Shown here piece by piece: positions 6,786 to 18,300 of a DNA stretch of 64,000 nucleotides. Source of the DNA: Falsiroseomonas frigidaquae (GTDB taxonomy: Bacteria; Pseudomonadota; Alphaproteobacteria; Acetobacterales; Acetobacteraceae); contig NZ_JAAVTX010000001.1 of assembly GCF_012163145.1 (NCBI RefSeq), positions 248,001 to 312,000 on the forward strand, in the 5' to 3' direction. Each line of letters starts with the position of its first letter. Position 1 is the first letter of the stretch. A program made the translations under genes and the position numbers. The notes beneath the pieces were generated by a model. That model had not been told where the DNA came from. It worked only from the letters and a program-made list of their open reading frames with translations, and searched no databases.

Positions 6786-9706
6786 GCGGCTTCCTCATAG
6801 AGCGAGCCCTCGCTCGCGCGGGTGATGCGGATATCCGCCGCCCAGACGATGCGGGTGGCGGCCACGCCCGTAACCTGCGGCGTGACGGTCTGCGCGGCGG
6901 TGTCGATGGCCAGCGTTGCATCCGCGCCCGAGGTGGTCTCGGTATCCGTGCCGATGGTCTGCACGCTGCCCTGCAAGGTCACGTTGCCGCCTGCCTGGCG
7001 GTAGTAGACCCCGCGGCGGACATAGCTCAGGCGCTCGCTGTCGCTGGCGCCATTGACCCGTCCCACGATGGTCGCCTCCACCAGCACCGTCTCACGCTCC
7101 CCGATGTGGATGCGCGGCACGAGGGACAGCGGCGAGGCATCCGGTGTGACGCCGGCGGCACGCATGCGCCGTAAGGTGCCGGCGCGCACGGGCGTGGCTG
7201 GCATCCGGTCAAGGCCGATGATCGCATCGCGCCGCATGCCGGCATTGGCGGAGCTGCCGAAGGCCACGACGCCTCCCTCCATGCCCACCGCGCGCATCGT
7301 GTCGTTGGCGATCGCCAGCGGGATGCTGGCGCCGTCCAGGTACTCCGCACGCCGCAGACCAGCGAAGATCGACACGCCATCGGCTGTTGCCGCGGCGAGC
7401 CACCCGGAGGCCTCGGAATAGGTTGCGTCGGCGACGGCGCTACTGGTCCCGCCGAGGAAGGCCTTGGCGCCCACATCGAACAGGGGGCGCTCGTCCGCGT
7501 ACATCCTGGCGATCTGCGCCGGCGTCGGGGCATAGGCAGAGATGCGCAGGAGGGCCAAAGCGCCTTCCCAGGCCGAGGTCAGGCCGAAGTTGTTCCCGAT
7601 CGTCAGGACCGCGCTGGTGTCGGTGAGGTTGCGCGTGGAAGCAGCAGAAGCCTCCAGCGTTCCATTGACCCACAACTCCAGCACCCCCGCACGACGGATC
7701 CCGATGATGTGGTTGTAGCCTGTGGCGGGCGGCGTTGTGGTCCCCGACAGGATGGTCGAACCGCCCCCGTCACCTGTGAAGAGTCTCCACTGCCCCGAGA
7801 CCGTGGAAATGCCAAGCAAGCCAGTCGCGGATGAACGGCTCAACAGACTCCGGGAGTTCGCGTTCGGGTTGGTCGTCCAGAGCGCAATGGAAAAATCACC
7901 CGTGCCGAAATCGAGGTCGGGGTTGTAGGGCTGCCGGAGATAGTTGCTGTTCGACCACCCGGACCAGGCAGCGAGGTCCGCCCCGGCCGAAACTGCGGCC
8001 CGCGTGAGCGCCCCCTCGATGACCAGGCCGCCACCCCGATAGCTGCGGTCCGCGGCACTCTTCTTCGCCGACACGCTTTTGACGGTGAAGGTCTGGCCAG
8101 CGGTCGTGGAATCCGTCCGCAGAACAACCGTCATGTTGGTGGATGTCGCGATGAAATCGACGCGCATCAGGACACCGCTTGTCGTGAACGACGCCAGCGC
8201 GCTTCCAGGGCTGGTATTGTTCAGGCCGGCGGCGACGAACAGGTTACGGGAATTCCCACCCGCCTCGGTCGTGACGTCGATCGTGTAGGCGGCGCCGACC
8301 TCGCAGGTGATGGTCTGGAAGAAGCGATTGTCCGCGGCGCCACCTGGAGCGGTGATCACAGCCCCGTCCGCGCTCCACACGCCAGGGCCATTCCACCCCG
8401 ACACGTCCGAGGTGAAGCTGCCGTTGGTGATGAGGTTGCCGCTCGCCACAACCACGCCAACCGCGCCCTCGCACAGCGCCGCCATCAGCGCGGCGCCAGG
8501 CTGCCAGCCGGTGGCGTAGTCCTTGGTCGTGTAGGCCACCATGCCGTTCAGATTGTTGGCGTCATCCGGCGCGAGAAAGGTGAGGCCTTCGGCAGTCGAG
8601 AACGCCGCTCGGTTGCCGCAGAGCCGGTAGCGGGTGCCGGTGCTGCTGGCGAGCAAGGCGGGGGCCGAGCTCGGCGTGACGCCATGAGTGCGCCAGCTTC
8701 CCCGCGCCACGGTGGCGGCATAGGGCATCGGTCCCACGTCGATATTGCGGGCCGCCGCCTCGCAGAGCATCAGCTGGGCATCGCTGACGATCTCCGCTTG
8801 GCTGTAGCCGGTCGCGTGGGTGACGTTCGCCACCGCGCCGGTGGGGTGGATCACGCTCACGCCGGCCGGGGTCGCCACCGCCACGGTCGGGATCGGCAGG
8901 CCGCCTACCGGGTCCAGCGGACCGCCCGGCAACACCCGAGCATGGACGTGGTTGCAGGAGGCGGAGACGATGGCGCCCGACGTGGCTGCGCCGCCGTAGA
9001 CGCTCGCATTCGCGATACCAGCATTCCAGTGCCTGCGATCTGTGGCATCGCGCCTGCTCGCGCGATCGGCGGGAAAGTCCAGGGTGTAGAGGCCAGCGCT
9101 GGTCGCAACCCAGACGCGACCGTTCATGGCGAAGCAGGCGGCGGGCGTTCCATCGAGGATGCCGCCGGAGCTGCGCGGGAAGATGCGCCACAGGCGCGGT
9201 GCGCCCGTCGCCGGATCGAGGTCCAGCGCGTCATAGAGCGCCAGCGGGTTCGTGGTACCGCTTCGCAGGACGATGATCCCCTTCTTCGGGAAGGCCCGCT
9301 TCGCGCCGCGCGTCGGCGTGTTCAGCGTCTCGCTGAACCAGCTCGCGCCGTGGCATCGATCGGTCCAGGCCCCGCCATCGCTGTCCAGCCGCGTGTCGTA
9401 GACGAAGACGTCCACCACATCGCTCGCCGTCGCCAGGTTCTTCACGACCTCCGGATAGGCGAGGCTCGCCGTGCTGCCCACCGTGATGCTGGCAGCCACC
9501 GCCTCCGCCAACGCCTTGGCCTGCAGGGCGACCGATGCGCTGATGGCGGCCTCGCCAGCCTTGGCCACGGCGGAGGTGCTGTTGATCTCGGCGATCACGT
9601 CGCCGAGCATCAGCAGTAGCCATTCGCGGTGCCCACCCTGGCGCATGTCCCGGACCGCCGAGCCATCATCGCTGTATGCGTTTCCATTGACGACAACCCG
9701 CGTCAT
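6782..9706 (-). CDS. Receptor-binding tail fibre with lectin-like domain
   Basis: The 974-residue product is the longest tail-tip gene after the tape measure. A carbohydrate-binding-like beta module begins near residue 420 (NLITNGSFTSDVSGWNG). A LamG/concanavalin-like domain spans about 575-745 (LDFGTGDFSIALW to ARMYADERPLF). The N-terminal helical part would attach to the tail. Two sugar-binding folds suggest recognition of a surface polysaccharide. It is ATGA-coupled to the genes on both sides. Codon use in the LamG segment is more AT-rich than neighbouring regions, a common sign of exchange in fibres. Confidence 0.82.
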   Translation of the reverse strand: MTRVVVNGNAYSDDGSAVRDMRQGGHREWLLLMLGDVIAEINSTSAVAKAGEAAISASVALQAKALAEAVAASITVGSTASLAYPEVVKNLATASDVVDVFVYDTRLDSDGGAWTDRCHGASWFSETLNTPTRGAKRAFPKKGIIVLRSGTTNPLALYDALDLDPATGAPRLWRIFPRSSGGILDGTPAACFAMNGRVWVATSAGLYTLDFPADRASRRDATDRRHWNAGIANASVYGGAATSGAIVSASCNHVHARVLPGGPLDPVGGLPIPTVAVATPAGVSVIHPTGAVANVTHATGYSQAEIVSDAQLMLCEAAARNIDVGPMPYAATVARGSWRTHGVTPSSAPALLASSTGTRYRLCGNRAAFSTAEGLTFLAPDDANNLNGMVAYTTKDYATGWQPGAALMAALCEGAVGVVVASGNLITNGSFTSDVSGWNGPGVWSADGAVITAPGGAADNRFFQTITCEVGAAYTIDVTTEAGGNSRNLFVAAGLNNTSPGSALASFTTSGVLMRVDFIATSTNMTVVLRTDSTTAGQTFTVKSVSAKKSAADRSYRGGGLVIEGALTRAAVSAGADLAAWSGWSNSNYLRQPYNPDLDFGTGDFSIALWTTNPNANSRSLLSRSSATGLLGISTVSGQWRLFTGDGGGSTILSGTTTPPATGYNHIIGIRRAGVLELWVNGTLEASAASTRNLTDTSAVLTIGNNFGLTSAWEGALALLRISAYAPTPAQIARMYADERPLFDVGAKAFLGGTSSAVADATYSEASGWLAAATADGVSIFAGLRRAEYLDGASIPLAIANDTMRAVGMEGGVVAFGSSANAGMRRDAIIGLDRMPATPVRAGTLRRMRAAGVTPDASPLSLVPRIHIGERETVLVEATIVGRVNGASDSERLSYVRRGVYYRQAGGNVTLQGSVQTIGTDTETTSGADATLAIDTAAQTVTPQVTGVAATRIVWAADIRITRASEGSLYEEAA

Positions 9707-10569
9707 CCGATCACCTCCTTGACCTCAAAGCCCAAGCTGTCGTGCTGCGGCAGCTCGTATTCCAGCGGCGACAATTCGCGCAGGCGGCCCAGGAAGGACC
9801 GGCGGATGCGCTGTGTCGTGTCGTCGGGATCGATCACCAGGAACACGTCCCGATGCGTGCCGGCCTGCCGCATGATCTCGAAGGCGCGCGAATGCGCGTC
9901 GTCGCGCCGCAGCGCCTGCAGGCGGAAGCGGAAGATCCGGGAGATGGGCCGCACGTCGAAATACTCGGCGCCGCCTTCGGCCTGCTCGATCTGCGTCCGA
10001 TCCTCCAGCGCGAGCTGCGCGCCGAAGGCCATGCCGCGATCCGGCTGCCACTGGCCGGCCAGGAACAGCCGGCCCGCCTGGACATAGCCGGCGGCATTGG
10101 TCGGATCGAACACCTCCAGCCGCCAGTAGCGCGCCACCGTGGTGACCGGCAGGACATGCAGCAGGGTCCAGGTGTAGCCGGCGATTTCCTCCGCCGCGTA
10201 CCGCCCCGTCCACCAGTTGTCGTCCTCCCAGTCGAGGGAGTCGGAGGAGTAGACGACGGGCCACACATTGGTGCCCGCCGCGCCGGAGTCGAAGACGACA
10301 TCGGTGAAGCCGGCATTGCGCGAACCGCGCAGGCGATAAGTGGCCACGTCGGTGATGTTGATGCCGATGAGCGCGAAGATGCGGATGCCCCGCGGCGCAC
10401 CAAGATCCACGTCGAACTTCGTGTCGTTAACGCTGGCGCTGCTGGACCGCGCGACATGCGACAGCCGGCGATCCTGCAGGTTGGCCAGCGGCAGCTCCGC
10501 CCGCCAGCCACCGCCGGTGATCGTTGCGGCATCCGCCCGGTTCGGGAATGCCAGGATAGGATTCGCCAT
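9703..10569 (-). CDS. Tail-tip structural protein
   Basis: The 288-residue protein lies between the split tail gene and the fibre. It contains the discoidin-like stretches PLANLQDRRLSHVARS, DVDLGAPRGIRIFALIG and ARYWRLEVFDPTN, which together look like a jelly-roll carbohydrate-binding module in tail proteins. The start is a well-placed ATG 3 nt from the upstream stop. It probably forms part of the tail tip or baseplate. Confidence 0.65.
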   Translation of the reverse strand: MANPILAFPNRADAATITGGGWRAELPLANLQDRRLSHVARSSSASVNDTKFDVDLGAPRGIRIFALIGINITDVATYRLRGSRNAGFTDVVFDSGAAGTNVWPVVYSSDSLDWEDDNWWTGRYAAEEIAGYTWTLLHVLPVTTVARYWRLEVFDPTNAAGYVQAGRLFLAGQWQPDRGMAFGAQLALEDRTQIEQAEGGAEYFDVRPISRIFRFRLQALRRDDAHSRAFEIMRQAGTHRDVFLVIDPDDTTQRIRRSFLGRLRELSPLEYELPQHDSLGFEVKEVIG

Positions 10570-10572
10570 GCC

Positions 10573-12369
10573 TCAGCCCCACACCACCACGTCGAGACCC
10601 GAAATGCGCGCATCGATGGCCGGACCGATGACAACGAAGAGGCGGCCGGCATCGCAGCGCCAGCGCGGCTGCACCACGCGCACCACGGCGCCGACATCCA
10701 CCGCCGCAAGCAGGTCGGCATCCAGCCGGGATCGGATGCGCAGCCGGTCGCGGCGGACGCTGCGCAGGGCCAGCTGCCGGTCGCGCTCCGCCGCCGCATC
10801 GGCCGCATGCACCAGCAGCGTGTCGATCACCAGATCCTCCGCCAGCGGGTGCTTGGCGGCCACGGCGGCATCCTCGGCCGGCGCCGTGGCGCGATAAGGC
10901 TCCGCCAGCCAGGCGCGGCGCGCATCGGAGACGCCGCCATTGATGCCGGTGGTCTGCGGTGTCCAGTTGCGGGCATAGCGCACCACGACTCTGCGCACGG
11001 GCAAGCCAGCGCCCGGATCCTGCGGCGCCAGCAGCTCGGAGGAGATAATGTCCGCATCATTCGCCGCCTCGGCCACCACGCCGCCGCCGAAACGCCGGAA
11101 GGTCACCGCCGGGTCGCCGGCCGGCGCCACCAGGCGCCCCATGCGGAACCGCCCGAGCCGATCGAAACCCCATCACATGCCGCCGGAGGCGCAGAGGTCA
11201 TCCAGTACATCGGCGATGCTGCGATCCTCCGCCACGTAGCAGCAGACCTCCGCCGAGAAGGCGGCGTGCATCGCGTCGATGTCTGCGGTGACCACATCGC
11301 CGGGGTCGATCTCGCCGGGCCCGGTGACGATCGCGGCGACGATGCGGGCGATGCTGCGATCCGCGGCCGAGGCGCCCTGCACCGCATCCGCCGTCACCTC
11401 ACCGGCCGGGGAATCGCCCAGGGCGAAGTAGCCGCCGCCGAGCCAGGCGCGATAGGTGCCGCTGGCCGGCGGGTTGGCCTCCATATCCGCCTGGTCCGCG
11501 TAATCCGCCCCGCGCGTAAGCGCGAAGCCTCCGTCATAGACGGCGGGGATGTCCTGCACGGAGCCATCATTCACCTGCCAGATCAGCCGGGCGGTGTTGA
11601 CCTGCAGGGGCGTGATGTTGGCCACCTGGCCGAAGACCAGCGGGCGCGCGCGGCCCTGCAGGTCATCCGGCGTGCCATCCAGGCCATCCGGCAGGCTGTT
11701 CGTGCCGCCGTAGCGGTTGCGCTGGATGGGGCGGTCCAGCTCCGCCTGGCGGGTGCGCAGCCGCAGGGTCAGGGTCGCGCCCTCCCCGATGATGCGCTCG
11801 GCCGTGCAGACCAGCACCACGGGGAAGGCCGCGGGGAATGGAGCGCCTTCCTGGCCGACGCGGACGGTGACGCGGCGGGCGTCGAAGCCATAATCCAGCA
11901 GGCGGTCATAGGCGCCATCGGGGTTGGCCAGCACCAGCTCCCCGTATTCGATCCGGCTGCGGCCGCCCGTGGTGCCGCGGTCGAACATGTCGCGGCGGAT
12001 CTCCAGCGCCTGGCGCAGGCGCGGGTCGAAGCGGACATGTGGCGGGGTATCGGCGCCGGAGGTGGTCATGCCTCGGCCGCTGGAAAAGCGGAGGGTCCCG
12101 GCGGTGCACACCCAATCCGAATGCGTGCCGCTGCCGCCCGTGGCCTGCACCTGCATCGTGAAGCCGGCTTCGCTGGCCGCCACCACGATGCCGGTCATGT
12201 AGGTGCCGGCGGCCGCGGCGCGCTCCACGCGCAGCGTCATGCCCGGCACCGGGACCGGCGCGCCGCCGGCCAGGGCGAAGCTGCGCAGGCCGGTGCCGAC
12301 CGCCACGGCGCTGCCGGAGGTGCCGCCGAGCCAGCACCCCACCTCCACCAGGTAGACCTGCATCGTCAT
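10573..12369 (-). pseudogene. Tail protein gene interrupted by one in-frame TGA
   Basis: Two frames, 11173-12369 (398 codons) and 10573-11142 (189 codons), lie in the same reading frame with only a TGA at 11173-11175 and ten open codons between them. Read through, the junction is CASGGM-stop-WGFDRLGRFRMGRL. In my recollection of tail proteins of this type the region reads WWGFDR, so the TGA probably replaces a TGG tryptophan codon. The intact gene would encode about 598 residues of a tail-tip protein. The N-terminal part (MQVYLVEVGCWLGG) resembles siphophage proteins downstream of the tape measure. It could be a point mutation, a sequencing error, or a readthrough site. The second part has only a weak start of its own (ATG 11142). 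Confidence 0.7.
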
Positions 12370-15300
12370 GCGGCGCGGTCCGGGTCGAGGCGGCGGCGCA
12401 GATCGGCCATTTCCTGCTGCAGCCCGCCGAAGCCCTGCAACAGCGTCTTGAACCCGGCCTGCAGTACCGCCGTCATGTGCTGTAGCTGCGCCAGGCTGCG
12501 CGCGCCGTCGCCGCCCTGCATGGCCACGCCCAGGCGGCCGTCACGCCCGCGGCGCAGCGGCATGATCGCCTCCGGCCCCGCCTCGCCGAACATGGCCATG
12601 GGCGCGAAGGTCGGCGCGCTGACCATCTCCGGCAGGCCGCCGCGCGCGAAGGGGATGACGCGGGCGCGGGCCATGGCGTTGCCCATGGCGTTCGCCACCA
12701 GCCCACCGTAGTTGCCGCCCCAGCCGGGGCTGTTCGCCAGCACCCCGCCCCCATCCGCAAAGGCGCCGTTCAGCGTGCCGCTGGCCTGCAGGGTGGTGAC
12801 GCGCAGGCCGCCCCCTGCCCCGCGCGCGGCTTCCCGCAGATGGAACAGGAAGGTGCGGATATCGGCCAGGTTGTGCAGGTACGAGAACTGGTTCGTCACG
12901 GCATAGTCGAAGCCGAGCTGGATCGTCCGCGCGATGTTCGCCGCCGTCAGCAGCTCCGCCCCGGTGGGGCCCAGGATCTGCTGCGTGATGGTGCGCGGCA
13001 CGGCGCCGGCAGAGACCAGCGCCGCCTTCTCGGCGGGGGTCAGCGCGCGGCCGAGCATCTGCTCCACCAACTGCTGCACCGTGCCAGGCTGCTGCAGCCG
13101 GGCCAGATCGGCCGCGGTCAGCGCGCGGCCAAGGATCTGCTCGACCACCTGGCGCAGCGTGCCGGCATCCTCCAGCTTCGCCAGCTCCGCCGCCGTCAGG
13201 GTGCGGCCGAGCATCTGCTCCACCACCTGGCGCAGCGTCGCGGCCCCCTCCAGCCGCGCGACCTCCGCCGCGGTCAGCGGGCGGCCGAGGAACTGCTGCA
13301 CGATCTGGTTGATGTTCCGGGGCTTCGACAGCTGCGCGAATTCGGCTTCCGTCAGAACCCGGCCAAGGAACTGCTCCACTGTCTGCCGCACATTGCCCGA
13401 GGCGCGCAGCTTTGCCGCCTCCGCCTCCGTCAGGGTGCGGCCGAGGATCTGCTCCACGGTCTGCCGCAGCGCCCCCGCATCCTCCAGCCGCGCGGTTTCG
13501 GCCGCCGTCAGCGTGCGGCCCAGGATCTGCTCCACCGTCTGGCGGATGCTGCCGGCATCCTCCAGCTTCGCCATCTCGGCCGCCGTCAGCGGCCGGCCGA
13601 GGAACTGCTGCACGATCTGGTTGATGTTCCGCGGCTTCGACAGCTTCGCGAATTCATCCGCGGTTAGCAGCCGGCCCAGGAACTGCTCCACCGTCTGCCG
13701 CACATTGCCCGAGCCGCGCAGGCGGCCGGCCTCGGCTTCCGTCAGGGTGCGGCCCAGGATCTGTTCCACCACCTGGCGCAGCGTGCCGGCATCTTCCAGC
13801 TTCGCCAGCTCGGCGGCTGTCAGGGCGCGGCCCAGCAGCTGCTCCACGGTCTGGCGCACCGGGCCCGGGCCCTCCAGCTGCGCCAGCTCCGCGGCCGTCA
13901 GGGCGCGGCCCATGATCTGCTCCACCGCCTGGCGCACGGTACCAGGGGCTTCCAGCCGCGCGGCCTCCGCCGCCGTCAGGGTGCGGCCGAGGAGCTGCTC
14001 CACCACCTGGCGCAGCGTGCCGCCCGTCTCCAGCCGCGCCAGTTCCACCGCCGTCAGGCCGCGGCCGAGGATCTGCTCCACCACTTGGCGGACGCTGCCC
14101 GGCGCCTCCAGCCGCGCGGCCTCCGCCGGAGTCAGGGTGCGCCCCAGCATCTGCTCCACCACCTGGCGCAGCGTGCCGGCATTCTCCAGCCGCGCGACCT
14201 CCGCCGGCGTCAGGGCGCGGCCGAGGAGCTGTTCCACCATCTGGCGCAGCGTGCCGGCGCCCTTCAGCCGCGCCAGCTCCGCCGCCGTCAGCGGGCGGCC
14301 AAGCACCTGTTCCACCGCCTGGCGGATGGTACCGGCCGAGACCATCTGCCGCAGCTCCGCCTCCGACAGCGGGCGCAGGGATTCGATGATCTGGCGGATC
14401 GCGGGGTCGACGCGCTGCAGGATCGCCGGCTCGTACAGCTCCAGGATCCGCCCCTTGAGGTCGAGCGTGGCGGAGATGTTGCCCGGCAGCGCCTGCAGGG
14501 CCGCCAGCATCTCCGCGTCATAGTCCCGCACCGCCGGCAGCATGCCGAGCTGGGAGGTTACCCACTCCCGCATCGCCGCGGTTTGGCCGCCGCTGCCGCT
14601 CCATGCCTGCTGCGCCGCGAGCAGGGCATCGGCAGAATTGGTGATGCGGCCCAGCGCCGCCTGGTCCCCGCCTTGCGCCAGCGTCAGGTCGCGCTGAAAG
14701 GCTGCCTGTGCCGCCTGCAACTGCGCGGCCGGCGACAGTCCACCGGCGGGCGTGCCGGCCAGCCGGTCCAGATATTCCCGGATGCCGCCGCCGAGGCCGC
14801 GCATGGCGTCCCGCGTCTGCGTCGCGGCCGCCTGCGCCTGCGCGGCGAAGTCCTGCATCACCTTGGCCGTCTCGACCGCGTGGACCACCTGCAATTCGGT
14901 CAGGCTGACCAGGCCCGTGCGGGCCGCTTCCAGCCTCTCACGCGCCTGCTGGCGCTCCAGCGCGGCCAGGGCGCCGGCCAGGGTCGAATTGTCGCTGGTC
15001 GCCGCGAAGACCCGGTCATCCAGCGCCTGGCGCGCCGCATCCTCCCGCGCCCGGTAGCTGGCTTCCAACGCCTCGCGCTCCAGCCGCAATTGATCTTGCA
15101 GCTGGGCCAGCCGGGGCGCGATCGCCTCCGCAGTGAAGCCGAGGCTCTTCAACTCCGCCTCGGCCTCCGCGAGGCGGCGGCGGGTGCTTTCGTCGAAGGC
15201 GAACAGGTCCGCCGCCCGCCCATCGGCCACATGGCCGGAGGCGGCGGCGATGGCGCGGCGGCTGCCGGTATCCAGATCGGCGATCGCGCGCCGCTGCGCC

Positions 15301-18300
15301 TCTTGTGTCGCGGCCGCCGTCGCCCGCTGCTGCGCTACCAGCTGCTCGGTCAGGGCAGCGACATGCGGCGCGGCCTCGGCCACGGTCAGGCCCAGCGCCT
15401 TCAGGTTGTCGCGATACGCCTCGATGGCGACATTTGCCTCCCGCTGCGCCTGGGCCGCATCGGCCTGTGCCGAGCGGCCCTGGGCGCGTAGCAGGTTCTC
15501 CGCGATTTCGGCGCGCGAGACGGCCACCTGGGTATCCCGCTGCGCGATCAGCGCAGCCACTTGGCGGTCCCGCTCCGCGGTCAGCTCCGCCTCGCCGAAG
15601 CCCAGCCGCTGGGCCGACTGGATGGAAGCGTCGAAGCTGGCATGCAGCGTGTCGACCTGCTGCTGGAAGGCCGAGACCGGGTCGTTGATCGCGTCCACCA
15701 CAGCGCCGAGCTGCTGCACTTCCTGGATGATGCCGGCCAGCGCCTCGACACTGTCGAAGGTGCGGCCCTGCAACACGGCATCCAGGCGGCTGTCGTTGGC
15801 CGCGGTGAACCGGAAGTCCTGAAGCGCCGCGCCGGCCGAGCCACGATGCGATGGATCGACGTCTCCGCCGGCGGCGATGGTGCTGGCGCCGGAGACGGAG
15901 ACGCCGGCCGCGGCGATCAGCGCATTGACCGCAGCGAAGGTCTGCGATGCGGCAGCGTAGGCTTCGGCCCCGCCATTGCCGTTGCCCGTCCGGCTCAGGT
16001 ACCCGTCCAGGGTGAAGCGGCCATCCTCCGCGCCCACGCCGAAGCCGTAGGCGTTGGTCTTGGGGCCGGGGCCGATCAGGCCGCCGGCGCCGCCGCCCAT
16101 CAGGCCGCCGAGGATCGCGCCGAGAACCGGGCCGCCGAGCATGGTCCCGATGGCGAAGCCTGCCAGGGATCCGGCGCCGGCGCCGATCTGCGCGTTGGTC
16201 TGGCGCGCCTCGCTGTCCCCCGCCAGGTAGCCGCCCAGCATGCTGCCGCCGGCAAAGCCCAGGCCAATGCCGCCGAGCGCTGCGGAGGCGGTGCCGGAGC
16301 CGAACACGCCCGAGACAGCGCCCTCGCCGGCCACGCCGAAGCCGCCATAGGACGCCGCGCCGGAGCCCGCCGAGAAGGTCACGCCGTTGCCGAACAGGCC
16401 GCTGCTGACGCCCAGGCTGTTGATGCCCGCAGCCATGCCGGTGGCGCCCGCCCCCGTGTACATGCTGTAGGCATTGCTGCCGAGCGAGTAGAGGTTCGAC
16501 AAGCTGCCAAGCCCGCTCATCCCTCCGCCAGCGGTGCCTGCGCCTGCGGCCGCGCCGGAAGCGCCGAAGACGCTGGGCGCCAAGCCCACGACCTGGGTCG
16601 TGATGGGCAGCAGCACATTGGCCGAAAGCGCCTGGACCGCGATGCGCTTGAACAGCGTGCGGAACCAGTCCATCACGGATTGCGCGCGGCCGCGATCCGT
16701 CAGGCTGTCGAAGATCGCCTCCGAGGCATCCTCCGCGATCCGCTCCGAGGTGCGGGCCATCTCCCGCACACTTTCTTCGGCGCGGCCGGAGGCTTCTTGC
16801 GTCGCGCGCTCGGCTGCCTGCGTGGCCTGCTGCCGGGCCTCAGTGGCGCGCGCGGTTTCCTCGCGCATGCTCTGCGTCGCGCGCACCTGGCGCTCGATTG
16901 TCTCGGCCGCCTCCCGCTCCGCCTCCGTCCGGCGCTCGACGGCGGGAATACCGGCTTCGCGGATGCGCCGCTCGATGTCCATCTGCACGGCCAGCTCGCG
17001 CCGCGCCTGGGCGCTCAGCAGGGCGGCATCGCGCTCCCGCTCGGCTGCATCGAGCTCGCGCTCCACCGTGGCCAGCACATCCCGCCGCTTCTCGGCGGCG
17101 CGTTCGGCGGCCGGATCGGCCGCGGCCCTGGCCGCGCCCTCGCGCGCCTTGGCCAAGGCTTCTTCCGATTGCGCCACCAGCCGGTTGTACCGGGCTTGGT
17201 CGATCGCACCGCCGGCAAGCGCGCCGCGCAGGGTCTCCATGCGCTTGGCATGGTCCGCCTCCGCCTTGGCAACCTGGTCGAGCTGCTGCCGCAAGGCTTC
17301 GACGCGGGTCGTCAGATCCGCGCGGCGGGCGGCCTGGGCGCGCGCCTGACCCTGCATCTGTTCGTTGAAGCTGCGCAGGTCGCCTTCGCTCTCGATGGCG
17401 ATGCGCTGGATTTGTGCATCCTCGATGATGGCCAGCTGGCGCGCGACCTCGGCGCGCAGCTCCGCCTCTCGGACCGCTGCGCCGCCCGACGCTTCACGCG
17501 CCGTCGCCTGCAGAGCCGGCTGGATCGATCCGCGACGGGCCGAGGGCGCGCGCTGGTCAAGCTGCGTAAGCTGCGCCTGCAGCGTGGCGATGCGGGCCCT
17601 TGCCTCCGCTTCGATCTGCTCAAGCTGCTCCGTCGCCGTAGGCACGAAGCGACGGCGCGCACCATCCAGCGCCTCGCCGGCGCCCTGTAGCGCCGCGCCA
17701 ATACGGCGCGACAGCCCCAAGGCCTCATCAAGGTCGCCCAGAAAGCGTTGCGTCGCAGTCCGCAACGTGGCGAAGCCGTCCGCCATCGTCGGGGCCATCT
17801 GGCCGAGCTCTTTGCGAAGGTCTTCCCCGGCCCGCAGCAGCGCCGGGAACACCCGGTCCGCCGTCAGCCGGCCTTCGGACCCCATGCGGCGCAGCTCACC
17901 GATGGAAACGCCCAGCTCTCCCGCAAGACGCTCCGCCAGTTGTGGCATTTGCTCCAGCAGGCTGCGCAGCTCGTCGCCCTGCAGCACGCCGGATGCCAGC
18001 GCCTGGGCAAGCTGCATGGAAGCCGCGCCAACCTCTTGCGCGCTGGCGCCCGCGAGCTTTCCCGCGCTCTGGATCGTCGCGACCAGCTCCACCACCTGTT
18101 CATTGGTGGCGCCGATGGCGCGGCCGGCAATGGCGAAGCGGCTGAATGCATCGACCGATTCCGAGACGGAGACGCCCGTCTGTAGGCTGACGCGGTACAG
18201 CCGCTCATAGACATCGCGCGCTGCTTCAACCGATCCGGTGGCGCTCTTCAGGCGGTTGAGCGAGACCACCATCTCCTCGCCCGCGCGCGCGACAGCGGCG

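Noticed and set aside
11173-11175. In-frame TGA considered as selenocysteine
   Set aside because: The position is expected to be tryptophan rather than cysteine, and no convincing SECIS-type hairpin follows directly.
9742-12711. 989-codon plus-strand open frame
   Set aside because: It is antisense to the tail genes; the translation is His/Arg/Gln/Gly-rich, as expected opposite GC-rich coding DNA, and there is no domain or start signal.
13002-14327. Regular 78-bp repeats considered as a CRISPR-like array
   Set aside because: There are no unique spacers; units are contiguous, keep frame and encode a 26-residue protein repeat.
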